In this document: positions 19,126 through 29,634 of the stretch, piece by piece
Numbering within the stretch: position 1 is the first letter of the stretch
Layout: each line of letters starts with the position of its first letter
NCBI GenBank assembly: GCA_038503075.1
Contig: JBCAML010000009.1
Location: 1,426,001-1,490,000 of the forward strand
DNA length: 64,000 bases
Source: Gyromitra esculenta
Lineage: Eukaryota > Ascomycota > Pezizomycetes > Pezizales > Discinaceae
Reading direction: 5' to 3'
The notes under the pieces: model-generated
What the model saw: only the letters and a program-made list of their open reading frames with translations
What the model was told of the DNA's origin: nothing
Databases searched by the model: none
Translations under genes and position numbers: made by a program

Positions 19126-20157
19126 ATGCCGTTCTTCAAATCTTGGCCATGGAAAACCCGCAAACCATCACAGCTCTACACGCCGTTGGCAGAAGATGAA
19201 GACACAGACAAACGAAGAGGGAGTAGTCTATCGTCGGAGGAAACCTATGCTCACCTTCATCAGAGACGACGACCTACCTTGATATACGTTCTTATAGGCT
19301 TATCGAGTGCCAATTTGATCTGCCTGCTTTTACTATTCTATGTCAATACCCGTAATAGTGCTATCGGCGTAAAGAAATCAGTTGTGCCGGAGCGTACGTA
19401 CAACCTTAACCTGCCCCACGTAGACTCTAAAAGGGCCATATTAACACCAACAATACAGTACCGTTAATGAAAGTGAATTTCGACAAAGACGATCGATTTT
19501 CAGGACCACCAACCCCCGAAAACAACGCAGCATGGGACTCACTACTACCGGTAAGTCCAAGAACATCCCACCTCAGATATAGCTATACTAACGAATAAAC
19601 AGCCTGGTCGAGGTTTCGTATTCGTAGAGAGCCCTGAAGAATACCATTTACGACCCGGCGTCCCTACAAAATTCGGAACAGAAATCTATTCCGTTAGCAT
19701 GTTCCATCAGCTTCACTGTCTTGTAAGCCTCCTCTCACACACCCTAACATACCCCGCTAACCACACCATCTGTATATAGGGCTTACTCCGGAAGTCATAC
19801 TGGACACTCCTTAATGGCATCAGCAACCACGACGAAGACATTGAGCACGAAGCCAGCCGACAGATCAAGAACGCGCATGCGCATCACTGCTTTGATTACA
19901 TTCGCCAGGGGATAATGTGTTCTGGCGATATGACGATGGAGTGGCCTAGAGTGGGCGTGAATGGAACCAGAGTCGAAGTCGATGGGTGGGGTATACCACA
20001 CGAGTGTAAAAGCTGGGTAAGTTAACTATAGTCTACTTCTACTACGATGCTTGAACTTGGAAGAAAAATTGGTAGCTGACAGAAGGGATAGGATTCGATT
20101 TGGGACTATATGATGGCTAATAAATATAATGCGAGTAAGCACACAGAAATTGATTAA
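19126..20157 (+). CDS. UstYa-like (DUF3328) protein
   Basis: Five exons: 19126-19393, 19459-19550, 19603-19722, 19780-20016, 20092-20157, giving 260 residues. All introns are GT-AG; intron 2 has the branch site ACTAAC. A basic cytosolic N-terminus leads to one membrane helix (about residues 47-70, with LIYVLIGLSSANLICLLLL). The luminal part carries the two family motifs HXXHC: HQLHC at 155-159 and HAHHC at 193-197, the latter followed by FDYIRQGIMC. UstYa proteins take part in oxidative cyclization of ribosomal peptides such as ustiloxin and in other secondary pathways. No precursor peptide, prenyltransferase or P450 gene is visible nearby, so the substrate is unknown. The start was chosen at ATCATG 19126; an in-frame upstream start is not required. 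Confidence 0.88.
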
Positions 20158-20436
20158 AGGGGGGTTTTTTTTTGTATGTATTCTAGAGCGATTCTGCGTT
20201 AAAAAATCAAAAATAAGGCTGCAGCTAGCTAGGACATCCTGAAAAACATGGACTACACAGATATGCTTCGAAATATCATCGCATTTTAAATTACAGAGCT
20301 CAGATCAAGAGATCTGTCTGCAAGACCCATACTGCACCCAGAAAACCGCCCCAGTCCAATCTACACATAACCTACATATGACAAACCCATTCTGACTCCA
20401 TGTTCTCTCCGCCAAAGTGGTATTCTACACCACACA

Positions 20437-20596
20437 TACCGTAAAGACTCGAGCAATCCCCCCGGGGGATCTCGCGCAACCAAGAGGGTGGCGGCACCTA
20501 TAAGCGAGGCTGGAGGTCCTTTTCACCAATCAGAAATTTCTATCCCACTTGGTTGCGTCAGATCCCCCCGGGGGGATTGCTCGAGACTTTACGGTA
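20437..20596. mobile_element. MITE-like palindromic element A (160 bp)
   Basis: Inverted repeat with arms of about 47 bp, starting TACCGTAAAGACTCGAG and ending with its near-complement, around a ~68-bp middle. Both ends include TA, as expected for a TA target duplication of Tc1/mariner-type non-autonomous elements. No coding capacity. The terminal bases resemble element B at 24236-24394 (18 of the first 23). Confidence 0.75.
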
Positions 20597-20908
20597 GTCA
20601 ATCGAAACCCAGAGCCTCCCTAATACCTCCCCATATAACTAAGGGTTTCATTCGCAAGTTTACTAATCTTGTCAACTACAAAAATAGACCAGTGACTCAG
20701 ACAGAGCCTGGGTATCACGTGACACTTCTCCTTTCTCCAGCAGACAAGAACTAAAAAGGCGAGCTCCAGTTAATAGAGTCATATTATGCTTTGTGTTCTA
20801 TATAGCATAGAGGCTTAGATGATGTGGTATCAAAGGGCGTAAATCTAATCCAGAAAAACAAAAGAAAATGCTGAACAAAGTGTGCTAAACAGGCCGACCA
20901 ACATATTG

Positions 20909-21009
20909 GCCCGGTTGGTCTAGTGGTATGATTGTCGCTTCGGGTTCTCCCCAGGGTAGATATACTCCTGAAATGTGACAGGTCTCCGGTTCGATCCCGG
21001 AATCGGGCC
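20909..21009 (+). tRNA. tRNA-Pro(CGG), with intron
   Basis: Acceptor GCCCGGT pairs with ATCGGGC. The D arm is GGTCTAGTGGTATGATT, the anticodon stem GTCGC/GTGAC, and the loop TTCGGGT gives anticodon CGG. A 29-nt intron (20945-20973) sits after position 37. The T arm is TCCGG TTCGATC CCGGA. A T-run terminator follows at 21014-21018. U8 is present, unlike in the second copy. Confidence 0.93.
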
Positions 21010-21387
21010 ATTCTTTTTGCAGTTTTTTTTTTCATAGGGTGTTATCTGGTGTGCGGAATCGTTGATCCAAACCAACTCCATAAATGACTAACGTCAAATT
21101 CAATATTAAAGATTTCTCGCCACATAGTTGCAGATTGAGATGGTGGGGCATGGGGCATCACTCGGACGATGATGTCAGAGTGCTCAGAAGGGGGAGGAAT
21201 CATACCAACGGTCGTATAAGATGAATATATCCAACTATATTTTATTTCTTTATATAAGATAACTCACTCGGGTGCGCAGCCCCTCGCCTGCCAGCCCAAT
21301 TTCTGATCAACTAACGCCATCTTTAAAGCATCTATCCCAGCCCAAGAAACGAGAACAAAAGGAAAAAAATCAACAAAAATACATATG
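21010..21387. other. Intergenic between tRNA-Pro and MTO1 3' end
   Basis: The T-run Pol III terminator comes first, then the likely 3' UTR of MTO1 (minus strand). No gene seen. Confidence 0.6.
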
Positions 21388-23741
21388 TTACACCTCCACT
21401 ACTTTCTCTCCTTCCACAAGGTCTGCAATAACGCTACCCTTCTCAACTCCCAATTCCCGTCTCCTAACTTTCTCCATCTCTGTGATGACAGCTTTTGCTT
21501 CCACGCGGCGCCTTTTCTCTACGTATTGTAGAAGACGGATACAACCCGTAGGAGTAATCTATAGGGAGAGAAAGATCAGTTAAGCAACTCTTAAATTGAC
21601 TCAAAGGGTTAGAAACGTACTCCTTCTATCCTTCTTGCTTGCCCAATTGATTCAGGACGTACTTCACTCAATAAGATTTGTTCCTCCGTACTTAAACCTT
21701 GCACTCTATTTTTTTTTTCCATCAGCTCTACGCCCGAATCACCATCTCCAATGATAATTGCCAAACTTACTGGTGATAATCCAACCCTGGTGGTAGCCTC
21801 AATGCTTCATCTCTCATAAACATCCTCACAGCGCTCTCCTGCCTCGCTACATATGGCTCGTACACGCCCTCAACCTCAACACGCCTCTTGACCTCGTTAT
21901 TCCATTTCCCCTCCTCTATGACGCCCACCTCTATCAGTCGGGCCATATCGACTCCTGCCAACCGCAAAAGCTGGAACGCAGAGCGTTTCTCGGAATCTTT
22001 ATTTACAGCAAGTCCGCGGCGTGACCACTCGTACGATCCAAAAACGGTTTCCTCCAAGTGCGTTCGCAGCTCCTGCATTTCACGCTGATGAGACTCGAAG
22101 TTGCCCCAGCGAGTTTCGGATATGACCCCATGGGCGCGCCCAAGAGGGGTGAGACGCACATCAGCATTATCTGCGCGAGCTGACATACGGAATTCGGAAC
22201 GGGAAGTGAACATGCGGTACGGCTCGCTCACGCCTTTTGTAATGAGATCATCAATCATGATGCCGATGTAAGCATCGCTACGTGAAATCACCATCTGTGG
22301 TTTCCCAAGCGCCGACAAACCAGCATTGATACCGGCAACAACACCCTGCGCGGCGGCTTCCTCATAGCCTGTTGTGCCATTGATTTGGCCGGCGAGGAAG
22401 AGACCAGCAATAGGCTTAGTCTCGAGGGTAGCGCGGAGATGGCGTGGGTCTACGTAGTCGTATTCAACACCGTAGCCGGGTTGAAGCATTGTTGCGTCCT
22501 CGAGGCCTGGGATAGTACGGAGAAGATTACGTTGGACTGATTCTGGGACGGTCATAGAGATGCCATTGGGGTAGACAGTATTATCGTTTAGTCCTTCCGG
22601 TTCGAGCCATATAATATGCGAGGATTTATCTGAAAAGCGAATTACTTTAGATTCGAGGGAGGGACAGTAGCGCGGGCCTTTAATAGTTTCACGGATATGA
22701 ATAGATTCGTGGAGGTGCTGTCTGAGGAGGTCATGAGATGCGAGTGTAGTCGAGGTCGAGTGACAGAGGAGCTGTTCATCGATTTGAACGCGCGTATTAA
22801 GGTAGGAGAACGGCATAGGAGGATCATCACCATGCTGCGGAAGGAGATGAGTGTAGTTGATAGTGCGCCCATCAATTCGCGGGGGTGTGCCGGTTTTTAG
22901 ACGGCCCATTTTGAACCCGGCAGATTTGAGGGATGCAGAGAGGCCAAAGGTTGCGGCTTCACCAAGGCGGCCAGAGGGATAGACGTGTAACCCAATGTGA
23001 ATCTCACCACCGAGAAAGGTTCCGGTCGTTATAACGACGTTATTTGTTTTTATTACTTCCCCAGACTCGAGCTTGACGCCAACAATTTTCCCATGATGAC
23101 CTTCCGAGTCGACGTGGAGACCATCGGAGGCACGGTCGACCACAATATCCGCAACGGAACCTTGGACTAACGAGAGGTTTGGATACGAATTGAGTTCTCC
23201 TTGCATATATTTTTTGTACAGTGCTCTATCTATCTGGGCACGGGGGCCCCAGACAGCAGGCCCTTTGGACCGGTTCAGGACACGGAATTGGATACCAGCT
23301 TTGTCGGTAATGCGGCCGCAGAGGCCGTCAAGAGCGTCAACCTCGCGGATCATAATCCCTTTCCCAATACCGCCGAAGGAGGGGTTGCAGGAACAGGTGC
23401 CGATTGTATCCAGCTTTTGGGTAACGAGAGCAGTCTTTGCGCCAGCTGTTGCCAGTTAACTCTAGGCCGACCATTGCAAGAAGCGGATGTCCATACCTCG
23501 AGCAGCTGCCGCGCATGCTTCAGAGCCTGCATGGCCTCCACCTATAACCACAACATCGAATTCCCTAGCTGCGCTGCATCTCGTAAGTCCGTATTCCTGC
23601 CGGGGGTGTTGGGAGGCAGAGAAAATCCTACCTCAAATCAGCGGATACAGAGGCCAATCCCCTCAGCCGATGGCCGCCAGGCCTTGAAAAGCCCAGTCCA
23701 GGTCTCCGGAGCAGCTGACGGGTATGTCTGAGGGAATTCAT
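21388..23741 (-). CDS. MTO1: Mitochondrial tRNA uridine modification protein MTO1 (MnmG/GidA family)
   Basis: Five exons: 23741-23632, 23573-23497, 23445-21771, 21705-21621, 21558-21388, giving 705 residues, usual for the family. With its GTPase partner MSS1/GTPBP3, MTO1 installs the 5-carboxymethylaminomethyl group on the wobble uridine of mitochondrial tRNAs, using FAD and folate. An Arg-rich N-terminus (residues 1-40) looks like a mitochondrial presequence. The FAD-binding motif [13 protein letters not shown] follows at 44-56, then [13 protein letters not shown], the MnmG signatures [11 protein letters not shown] and [17 protein letters not shown], and a helical C-terminal domain. The last two introns were placed to keep QGLSTEEQ...[13 protein letters not shown]...ITPTGC in frame. 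Confidence 0.95.
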
Positions 23742-24235
23742 GTTGAGGTGTAGTGGGGGTGGGGGTTGGTTGGCTCCAGATCTGATAGACATTTTACTGC
23801 AGAGCCGCACTAATTACATCTTGGCGTGCCAAGGGTCACGTGGGCGGTCAGAGTCCGAGTGCTAGGTCGTGCTTGTACTGTATGCAGTACTTGTACAAGC
23901 TCTGCAGCAAAGCTGTCCCAGGGTCCAGTTAATATACACGTATACTTCATGTAAGCTCCTCAGAGATCACTCAATCCCAAAACCCCAAATACCACTCAAT
24001 TAATCCATAGCCCATCATCACTCACGATTCAGTGAATATACGCAGATCCGATTAACGTCCTAGGGAGTGGAAGAAATTCGCTCTTCTCTTTACGCGCAGC
24101 CCTGAGGCCTCGAGCTCAGCTTTGAGAGTATCATAGGGAACCGCGGAGCCCACCCTGAGCCGCTACGTATATCGTTAAAGGCTATAGATTTTCCGCGTCT
24201 ATGTTTCCAAATACCTCAAACTGGCTAAGAAGACA
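23742..24235. other. Intergenic, MTO1 upstream region
   Basis: Promoter side of MTO1. A GTACTTGTAC-type palindromic patch lies near 23875-23900. No gene seen. Confidence 0.5.
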
Positions 24236-24394
24236 TACCGTATACACTCGCATAATCCGTTAAATCCGAAATCTCCGAGCACAGCGTAAGCCACTCTAGA
24301 TAAGATAAGATAAAATAAAACTGTGTGGATACAGAGTGGCTTACGCCGTGCTCGGAGATTTCGGATTTAACGAATTATGCGAGTGTATACGGTA
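24236..24394. mobile_element. MITE-like palindromic element B (159 bp)
   Basis: Nearly perfect hairpin: 62-bp arms with two mismatches around a ~35-bp A-rich loop. It starts TACCGTATACACTCGCATAA and ends with the complement, again with TA at both ends. No coding capacity. It shares its terminal pattern with element A. Confidence 0.82.
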
Positions 24395-25822
24395 CCTTAG
24401 ATAGAGATACCGAGATATGGCGTAATTTATTAGCGACTGTCTATGGTCGTAGCATTCGAAGGTAAGGCCGGAAGTTCAAGTGAAAATGAAAGCTCCTGAC
24501 ATCCTTCCACCGTTGACTTAAGTTGGCCAATTGATTTATTCACGTCTCCCTTGAAATTTCTGAGATCCAATCATAAGTCAGTTTCCGTCAACTATTTAAT
24601 GATTACGAAGCCGCACCTCGCTTAGGTCATAGATCCGATCATCTAACTTACTGACGAGTATAACACCCTGGTTTTCAACTGTTCGTCAACGATTATCATT
24701 CGAATCAGTAGATTTTTGATGACATACGAGTAATTACTATACTCAGAAGCCAACTGTTGTCTGGGCCCAGCATTATCAGATGCTTCCTGATTTTCTCCAA
24801 GCGGGCCATTATCTTCGATTGAGAATCTTCTGTATTGACCATGATATTTGATAGTGGCATGAATGAGGATATGAACTCCACGCTATCCAACTATTTGAAA
24901 CACGTTTGACGAATCATCCAAGCGTTGTGGCTCCGGTTCGGGACGAGTGTGGTGTAGCGGGGATGAAGATCCTCGACCTAGGTCTACTTATACACCGCAT
25001 GTGGACCCCAACAGACAAGACAGGGCGCCCAACGAAGCCCAGTGGACAGAGCCTCGTGATAAGTGACACCTGTCCAGGTGGCGCCAGTCTTCCCCCACAC
25101 ACTACATGTGTACATGTATGTACATGTAGTCTAATGTCTAGGAGGCCGGGTAGTACTACCATTATCCACTAATGGATAGCTAAACAGACAATAGGGGAGA
25201 GAACATAATATTTACTGTATACAAGAAAATACCAACGTTTTTAGCACTCTTGTTGTGTGTGATTGATAGAAAAAATTTCAAAGAAATCGCATAGCTCACG
25301 AGATATCACTCTACGCCAAGGATCGCTGCGCCACCCTCGCTTACCGCTGTCTCACTGACTGGACCAACATTTCCATGGTAGCGATATCTGGCTTGACAAC
25401 CCAACGGGTATTTCAACACCCACACCAAAGATCTGTCGCATCAAACATAGCGAAAATAGTAATCTCGACAATTCGGTGAAGCCAGAACACCAATGTAATA
25501 TTCAAGTGGCTCCGCGAAGAACTAACGAATAGATACAAAGAGTGCCTCTAAAATTCACCACCATTTCCATAACAGAAGAATATAACAACGACGGGTAAAT
25601 GCCTTAAACATAAAACATACATAGTGAGTCAAGAATAGCGCTTGAATACATGACTCAATAAATGGCATAGGAAATCTTCGTCACGATCTACATCATGACT
25701 CGTTAACAGTGGGATAAGAAACCGTAACAGCACTGTTATCCCTTTTCTTTTCGCTGATAGACAGCTAGACAAGCAGCAGGGGGGGAGGGATTTAAATCCT
25801 TTACAACGCTAATGTCCATCAC
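24395..25822. other. Intergenic, no gene seen
   Basis: 1.4 kb with scattered short frames. There is an ACATGTA-rich palindromic patch at 25101-25131 and a loose inverted pair (GGCGCC) at 25017-25091. No recognisable coding sequence. Confidence 0.55.
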
Positions 25823-25894
25823 AGCAACATGGCGCAGCGGAAGCGCGCCGGGCCCATAACCCGGAGGTCCCTCGATCGAAACGAGGTGTTGCTA
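25823..25894 (+). tRNA. Initiator tRNA-Met(CAT)
   Basis: Intronless, 72 nt. The acceptor AGCAACA/TGTTGCT has an A1-T72 pair. The anticodon stem has three G-C pairs (GGG/CCC) around CCCATAA, and the T loop ATCGAAA has A54. These are eukaryotic initiator features. A run of eight T at 25918-25925 is the Pol III terminator. Confidence 0.95.
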
Positions 25895-26243
25895 TAGTTC
25901 AATTCCCATTGCTATCCTTTTTTTTCTTTCTCCACCTAAAAAAATAGAAGAAAAGTGTACATGTAATTGACACACTCTTGTTTGTATATATTTTATTTTG
26001 ACAGTCAAAAGCGTTCAATAATATACGTATAATTAGCTCTAGCGATAGTTTTATCCTCCCTCAGCACAAGCCTGTGTCCAGATTTACTCCTGTAACCCAA
26101 ATCTATCGTTCATTGGGTCACGGTATCCCTGTAGGCCTAGCAGTCATCAGCAGAGGAGTCTAGCCAGAATCGAATGCTACATGTAGGTATGTGTACCAGC
26201 TATTTCTCACCTTGGTGTATAAAGGTAAAAAACACAAAAGTAG
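25895..26243. other. Intergenic between tRNA genes
   Basis: Holds the Pol III terminators of both flanking tRNAs (T8 at 25918; A6 on the plus strand at 26227-26232 for the minus-strand tRNA). Otherwise nothing seen. Confidence 0.6.
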
Positions 26244-26344
26244 GGCCCGATTCCGGGATCGAACCGGAGACCTGTCACATTTCAGGAGTATATCTACCCT
26301 GGGGAGAACCCGAAGCGACAATCATACCACTAGACCGACCGGGC
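26244..26344 (-). tRNA. tRNA-Pro(CGG), second copy with C8
   Basis: Same length, intron and sequence as 20909-21009, except that position 8 is C instead of T (plus-strand G at 26337). All stems and the 29-nt intron are otherwise preserved. U8 normally pairs with A14 in the tertiary fold, so this copy may be less stable or be a decaying duplicate. Confidence 0.88.
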
Positions 26345-27002
26345 CAACATGATGTTTTTGTGAAAAATCAACTTGTCAGCATTTTTCAGAGCAACTGCTA
26401 GTGACTCACACGTTACTATCAGCTCACAAGCTACAATATTGCCTAAAATTACTACGCCCAGCGCGCTCTTGTACCTCTTAGTCGTGCTGGGTGCCAGGAA
26501 TCTGTGTAGGGTGGCGAATTGTTCTCCTAACTGCTGCTGTTGACCCAAAGCCAATACACTGAATATCACTCGGAAGATATCCCGTGACAATAGTTGAAGC
26601 TGAGGAATCCACGTTTCCCTCTTTTGCTCTTTAGTTTCATATTAGTTTCTAGATTCTCACACCGAAGAGCTCTCGGCCGTGGGTTCCTAGTGGGGAAGCA
26701 AAGTAAGTAAAAAATCGCGTAATAAACCGTACCTCTCCAACATTCTCTTATCGCTTATTTAAACCTCAGCCTCAGAACAATGAGATACAAGCAACAGCTA
26801 AAAATTACCGGTATACTATAAAAGTGCAAATATACAGTTAAACCCTCATCAGTGCTCCCCTCAACCCAAACTTCCCTTCATACATAGCTATCGGGTTCGG
26901 TTCGCTGTCGCAGTGGGAGATCGCGGTGATTACGTGGCGATGACCGCGGAGGTGGTTGCGCTGACCCCTGTTAGATCTAGCAAGACAAATGTTTGGGTAT
27001 TT
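26345..27002. other. Intergenic, no supported gene
   Basis: An 86-codon frame on the minus strand (26330-26590) overlaps the tRNA and has no family signature. The rest is likely 3' UTR of the F-box/ankyrin gene. Confidence 0.5.
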
Positions 27003-28361
27003 TCAAAACGGATGGCCAGATATAGCACCTTTACTTATGAGTATCTTAACCACTTCATCCCCTGCCAGGGGGTCTTTGGCCTTGGTTCTCTGTAACGCAA
27101 GGTCGAGGGGCGTATTCCCCAACCTATTCCTGGCTTTGACACTTGCTCCCTTTGCGATCAGGATCCGCACAATTTCAGGGTGGCCGTATTCCGCCGCAAC
27201 GTGCAGCACCGTGTCTCCAACCCGACCGTCTGCACGCACCCACGGGATTGAGTGGTGTTGAGACCCAATTTCTGCTCCACTCTCTAGCAGGCGAGTAAGT
27301 ATATCTTCATGTCCCTTCTCTGCTGCCCAGAGAAGCGCATTGTTGAGCGTTTTGAGCGTATAAATGCTCAGTCCCTCCGTTTCCATGAGTAGGCTAACAG
27401 TTGGTCTACGATCTCTGCGGTCTGTAATACTCCGGCACGCGCTTATCACGGCATGGTCAAGCGCTGTATACCCATCGTAGTCTCGGTAGGCCAAATCTCC
27501 ATTCCTTCTTTTCTCCAATAGCCGCCGTACTATTTCCCCGCGTCCGAAGAACGCAGCCACTTGAAGAGCGTTCTGTCCGGTATTGTGCAATCCGCTCCTA
27601 GACTCGTTCGTGTCTCCCCCGTTCGCTAGAATAAATGCAACCACATCGTCATTCCCTTTCCTTGCCGCCAAATAAAGCGCCGATTGCCCAGCTAAATCCC
27701 TGGCAGAAACATCCGCTCCATACTCAATCAGCATACAAACCACCGCATACGAAACCGGGCTTTCGCCAGCGATAGCAAGGTGCAGTGGCCTCATCCCTGC
27801 CCTATCCGCCCTATTTGCGTCCGCGCCCTTCTCTAGCAGTGCTCTGGTAGGAGTTTCAGCTCTACCCATCGCAGCGATATGCAACGGTGTCTTTCCAGTC
27901 GCATCCAAGTACTCGTAGTCCGCCCCCGCATCCAGTAACATACGCACTATCGCTCCGCTTCTAGGATGGAATGCTGCTAGATATAGCGCTGTACTTCCGC
28001 CGAAACCATTGCTATTTACGTTTGCTCCATTTTCTAGCAATAGCTTGACTACTTCCTCTCTTTCGGCCATAACTGCATAGTGTAGAGCCGTATTGTCAGT
28101 CTCGAGACTCAGCGGGGCTTGTGTATCGATATCAAATCCTTCCTCCAACAATAACTTAATGAGACCAATATGGCCACGATGAGCAGCCCATAGGAGCGCA
28201 TTTTTCCCGAATTTGTCTTGGACGGCGAATTTACGAAGGAGTGGGGCTAAGAGCATGGCGAGACGCCGGTTCGCGAGGAGGAAGGCGGATAAATCTGTTA
28301 CATCTGAGAGATTTTTCGCAATCTGGAGGAGCAACTCATTGGGAAGACTGAGGAGTGCCAT
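27003..28361 (-). CDS. F-box and ankyrin-repeat protein
   Basis: Single exon, 452 residues, ATG at 28361. Residues about 3-42 form an F-box (LLSLPNELLLQIAKNLSDVTDLSAF...LANRRL) and the rest is about eleven ankyrin repeats with typical TALHYA, TPLHIAA, NALLWAA and TPLDLAL starts and LLLENGA/LLEKGAD turns. F-box proteins recruit targets to SCF ubiquitin ligases and the ankyrin stack would bind the target; the target is unknown. This architecture is common and expanded in filamentous ascomycetes. Repeats 7 and 8 are longer and more diverged. No intron is needed. Confidence 0.92.
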   Translation of the reverse strand: MALLSLPNELLLQIAKNLSDVTDLSAFLLANRRLAMLLAPLLRKFAVQDKFGKNALLWAAHRGHIGLIKLLLEEGFDIDTQAPLSLETDNTALHYAVMAEREEVVKLLLENGANVNSNGFGGSTALYLAAFHPRSGAIVRMLLDAGADYEYLDATGKTPLHIAAMGRAETPTRALLEKGADANRADRAGMRPLHLAIAGESPVSYAVVCMLIEYGADVSARDLAGQSALYLAARKGNDDVVAFILANGGDTNESRSGLHNTGQNALQVAAFFGRGEIVRRLLEKRRNGDLAYRDYDGYTALDHAVISACRSITDRRDRRPTVSLLMETEGLSIYTLKTLNNALLWAAEKGHEDILTRLLESGAEIGSQHHSIPWVRADGRVGDTVLHVAAEYGHPEIVRILIAKGASVKARNRLGNTPLDLALQRTKAKDPLAGDEVVKILISKGAISGHPF

Positions 28362-29634
28362 TGGAAATATATTTGTGTGCAGGATACGCCGGATATTTAT
28401 CTATGTAAGTTGACCTGGTGCTCATGATGTCCATGCCCCAACTGACGGTGGGAAGAGGGTAACTCCTATAAAAACAGCCCTAGCCCTAGAAGTGTAGCAC
28501 AAGTCGATTGCATCTATGTTTTCAACACCATGAACGACCGTAATTTACCACTCGAGAACCTCCTCTCACCAAAATCACGTTGACAGGGCAAAACCCTTAT
28601 GTCTCGATTTTTTTTAAACATTCAAAACAGATAGCAAAGTATGTACGGCAAATAATAACGAGAATACAGCAGAAGCAAGAAAATAAGAACGCATTCACAT
28701 AAAGAAACGAGACGTAAAAGGGATTTTACCTTTCCATCTCAATCATTTACTCTCTGAAGTTCATTTTGGGTTAACAAACGAGAAACAAAACAAAAAGATA
28801 ATGCAAATAGTAATATAGGGAGGAAAACAGAAAACAAAAAAATTCACCTGCAAAAATACGGCCAAGGGAAGGAAAGAAATGCTAATACTCTGCAAACTAA
28901 AGGGGGGAAGAGAAAAAGGGAATCATATACACCATACAAAAAAGGGATACAAAAATAAAACACAAGAAATAAAAAGGGTAATAATAATAGCGTTGCGTGA
29001 AAGTATAAGACAGCTGCAGAGCCCTAAACATAAACATAAACGCGAAGATGGATCTTTGGATGAAAACAAGGGAAATAAATATAAGAACTGAAAATAAATC
29101 CAAAAAGTCCGTCCTCGCCGAAATGTAGAAAGCTACCAGTATAAAAGAAACCCTGCCATGATCAATGAAAAAAAAAACCTACAATCCCAGATGAAGGCAC
29201 CCAAATGTAAAAACACTACCGCTATTTTTCGGTCATCAGACACCCAAGTGTGCACAAATCCACCAACCCACTCGTTCCCTTACAAAATTTCGCAAAACAT
29301 AAATTAATAAGAAGCCAACATATGAATCAACAGAGCAACAAAACCTTTGCTAGGATCTCATACCAAACCCCATAAAAAGAAAACCCCAATTCGAAAGCAC
29401 CCGTAAAGTTATTTCCCCTGCACCCGCTGCATTTCCATGATATTTGAAAGTACAAGAAACGAAAAAAAAAGTATCGGGGTAGAAAGGGAAGGGGTATTTT
29501 AAACACACGATTATAAATGCTTTCGTTTCACATCCCAAAAGATAAAAATTTACTGAAGAAAACTAGCCTTCAAAATAATCAGGCGAAATAAGGTAAAATG
29601 CGTACATTCAGGCGAAAATTCTTGATTCCCATGT
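28362..29634. other. A-rich intergenic region
   Basis: 1.3 kb, strongly A-rich on the plus strand (many AAAA runs). It probably contains the 3' UTR of the Pumilio gene (minus strand) and the promoter of the F-box gene. No coding sequence supported. Confidence 0.55.

Noticed and set aside
20931..20945. Anticodon TCG (Arg) reading of the intron-bearing tRNA
   Set aside because: Pairing GTCGC with GTGAC after intron removal places CGG at 34-36 and gives a better fold and a tRNA-Pro D arm.
25005..25060. Weak similarity to 54180-54220 (CCCAACGAAGCC)
   Set aside because: Too short and too diverged to call a repeat family by eye.
25101..25131. ACATGTA-rich palindromic patch
   Set aside because: Short, low complexity, and no copy relation to the MITE-like elements could be seen.
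26330..26590. 86-codon minus-strand frame
   Set aside because: It overlaps a tRNA gene and has no recognisable motif.
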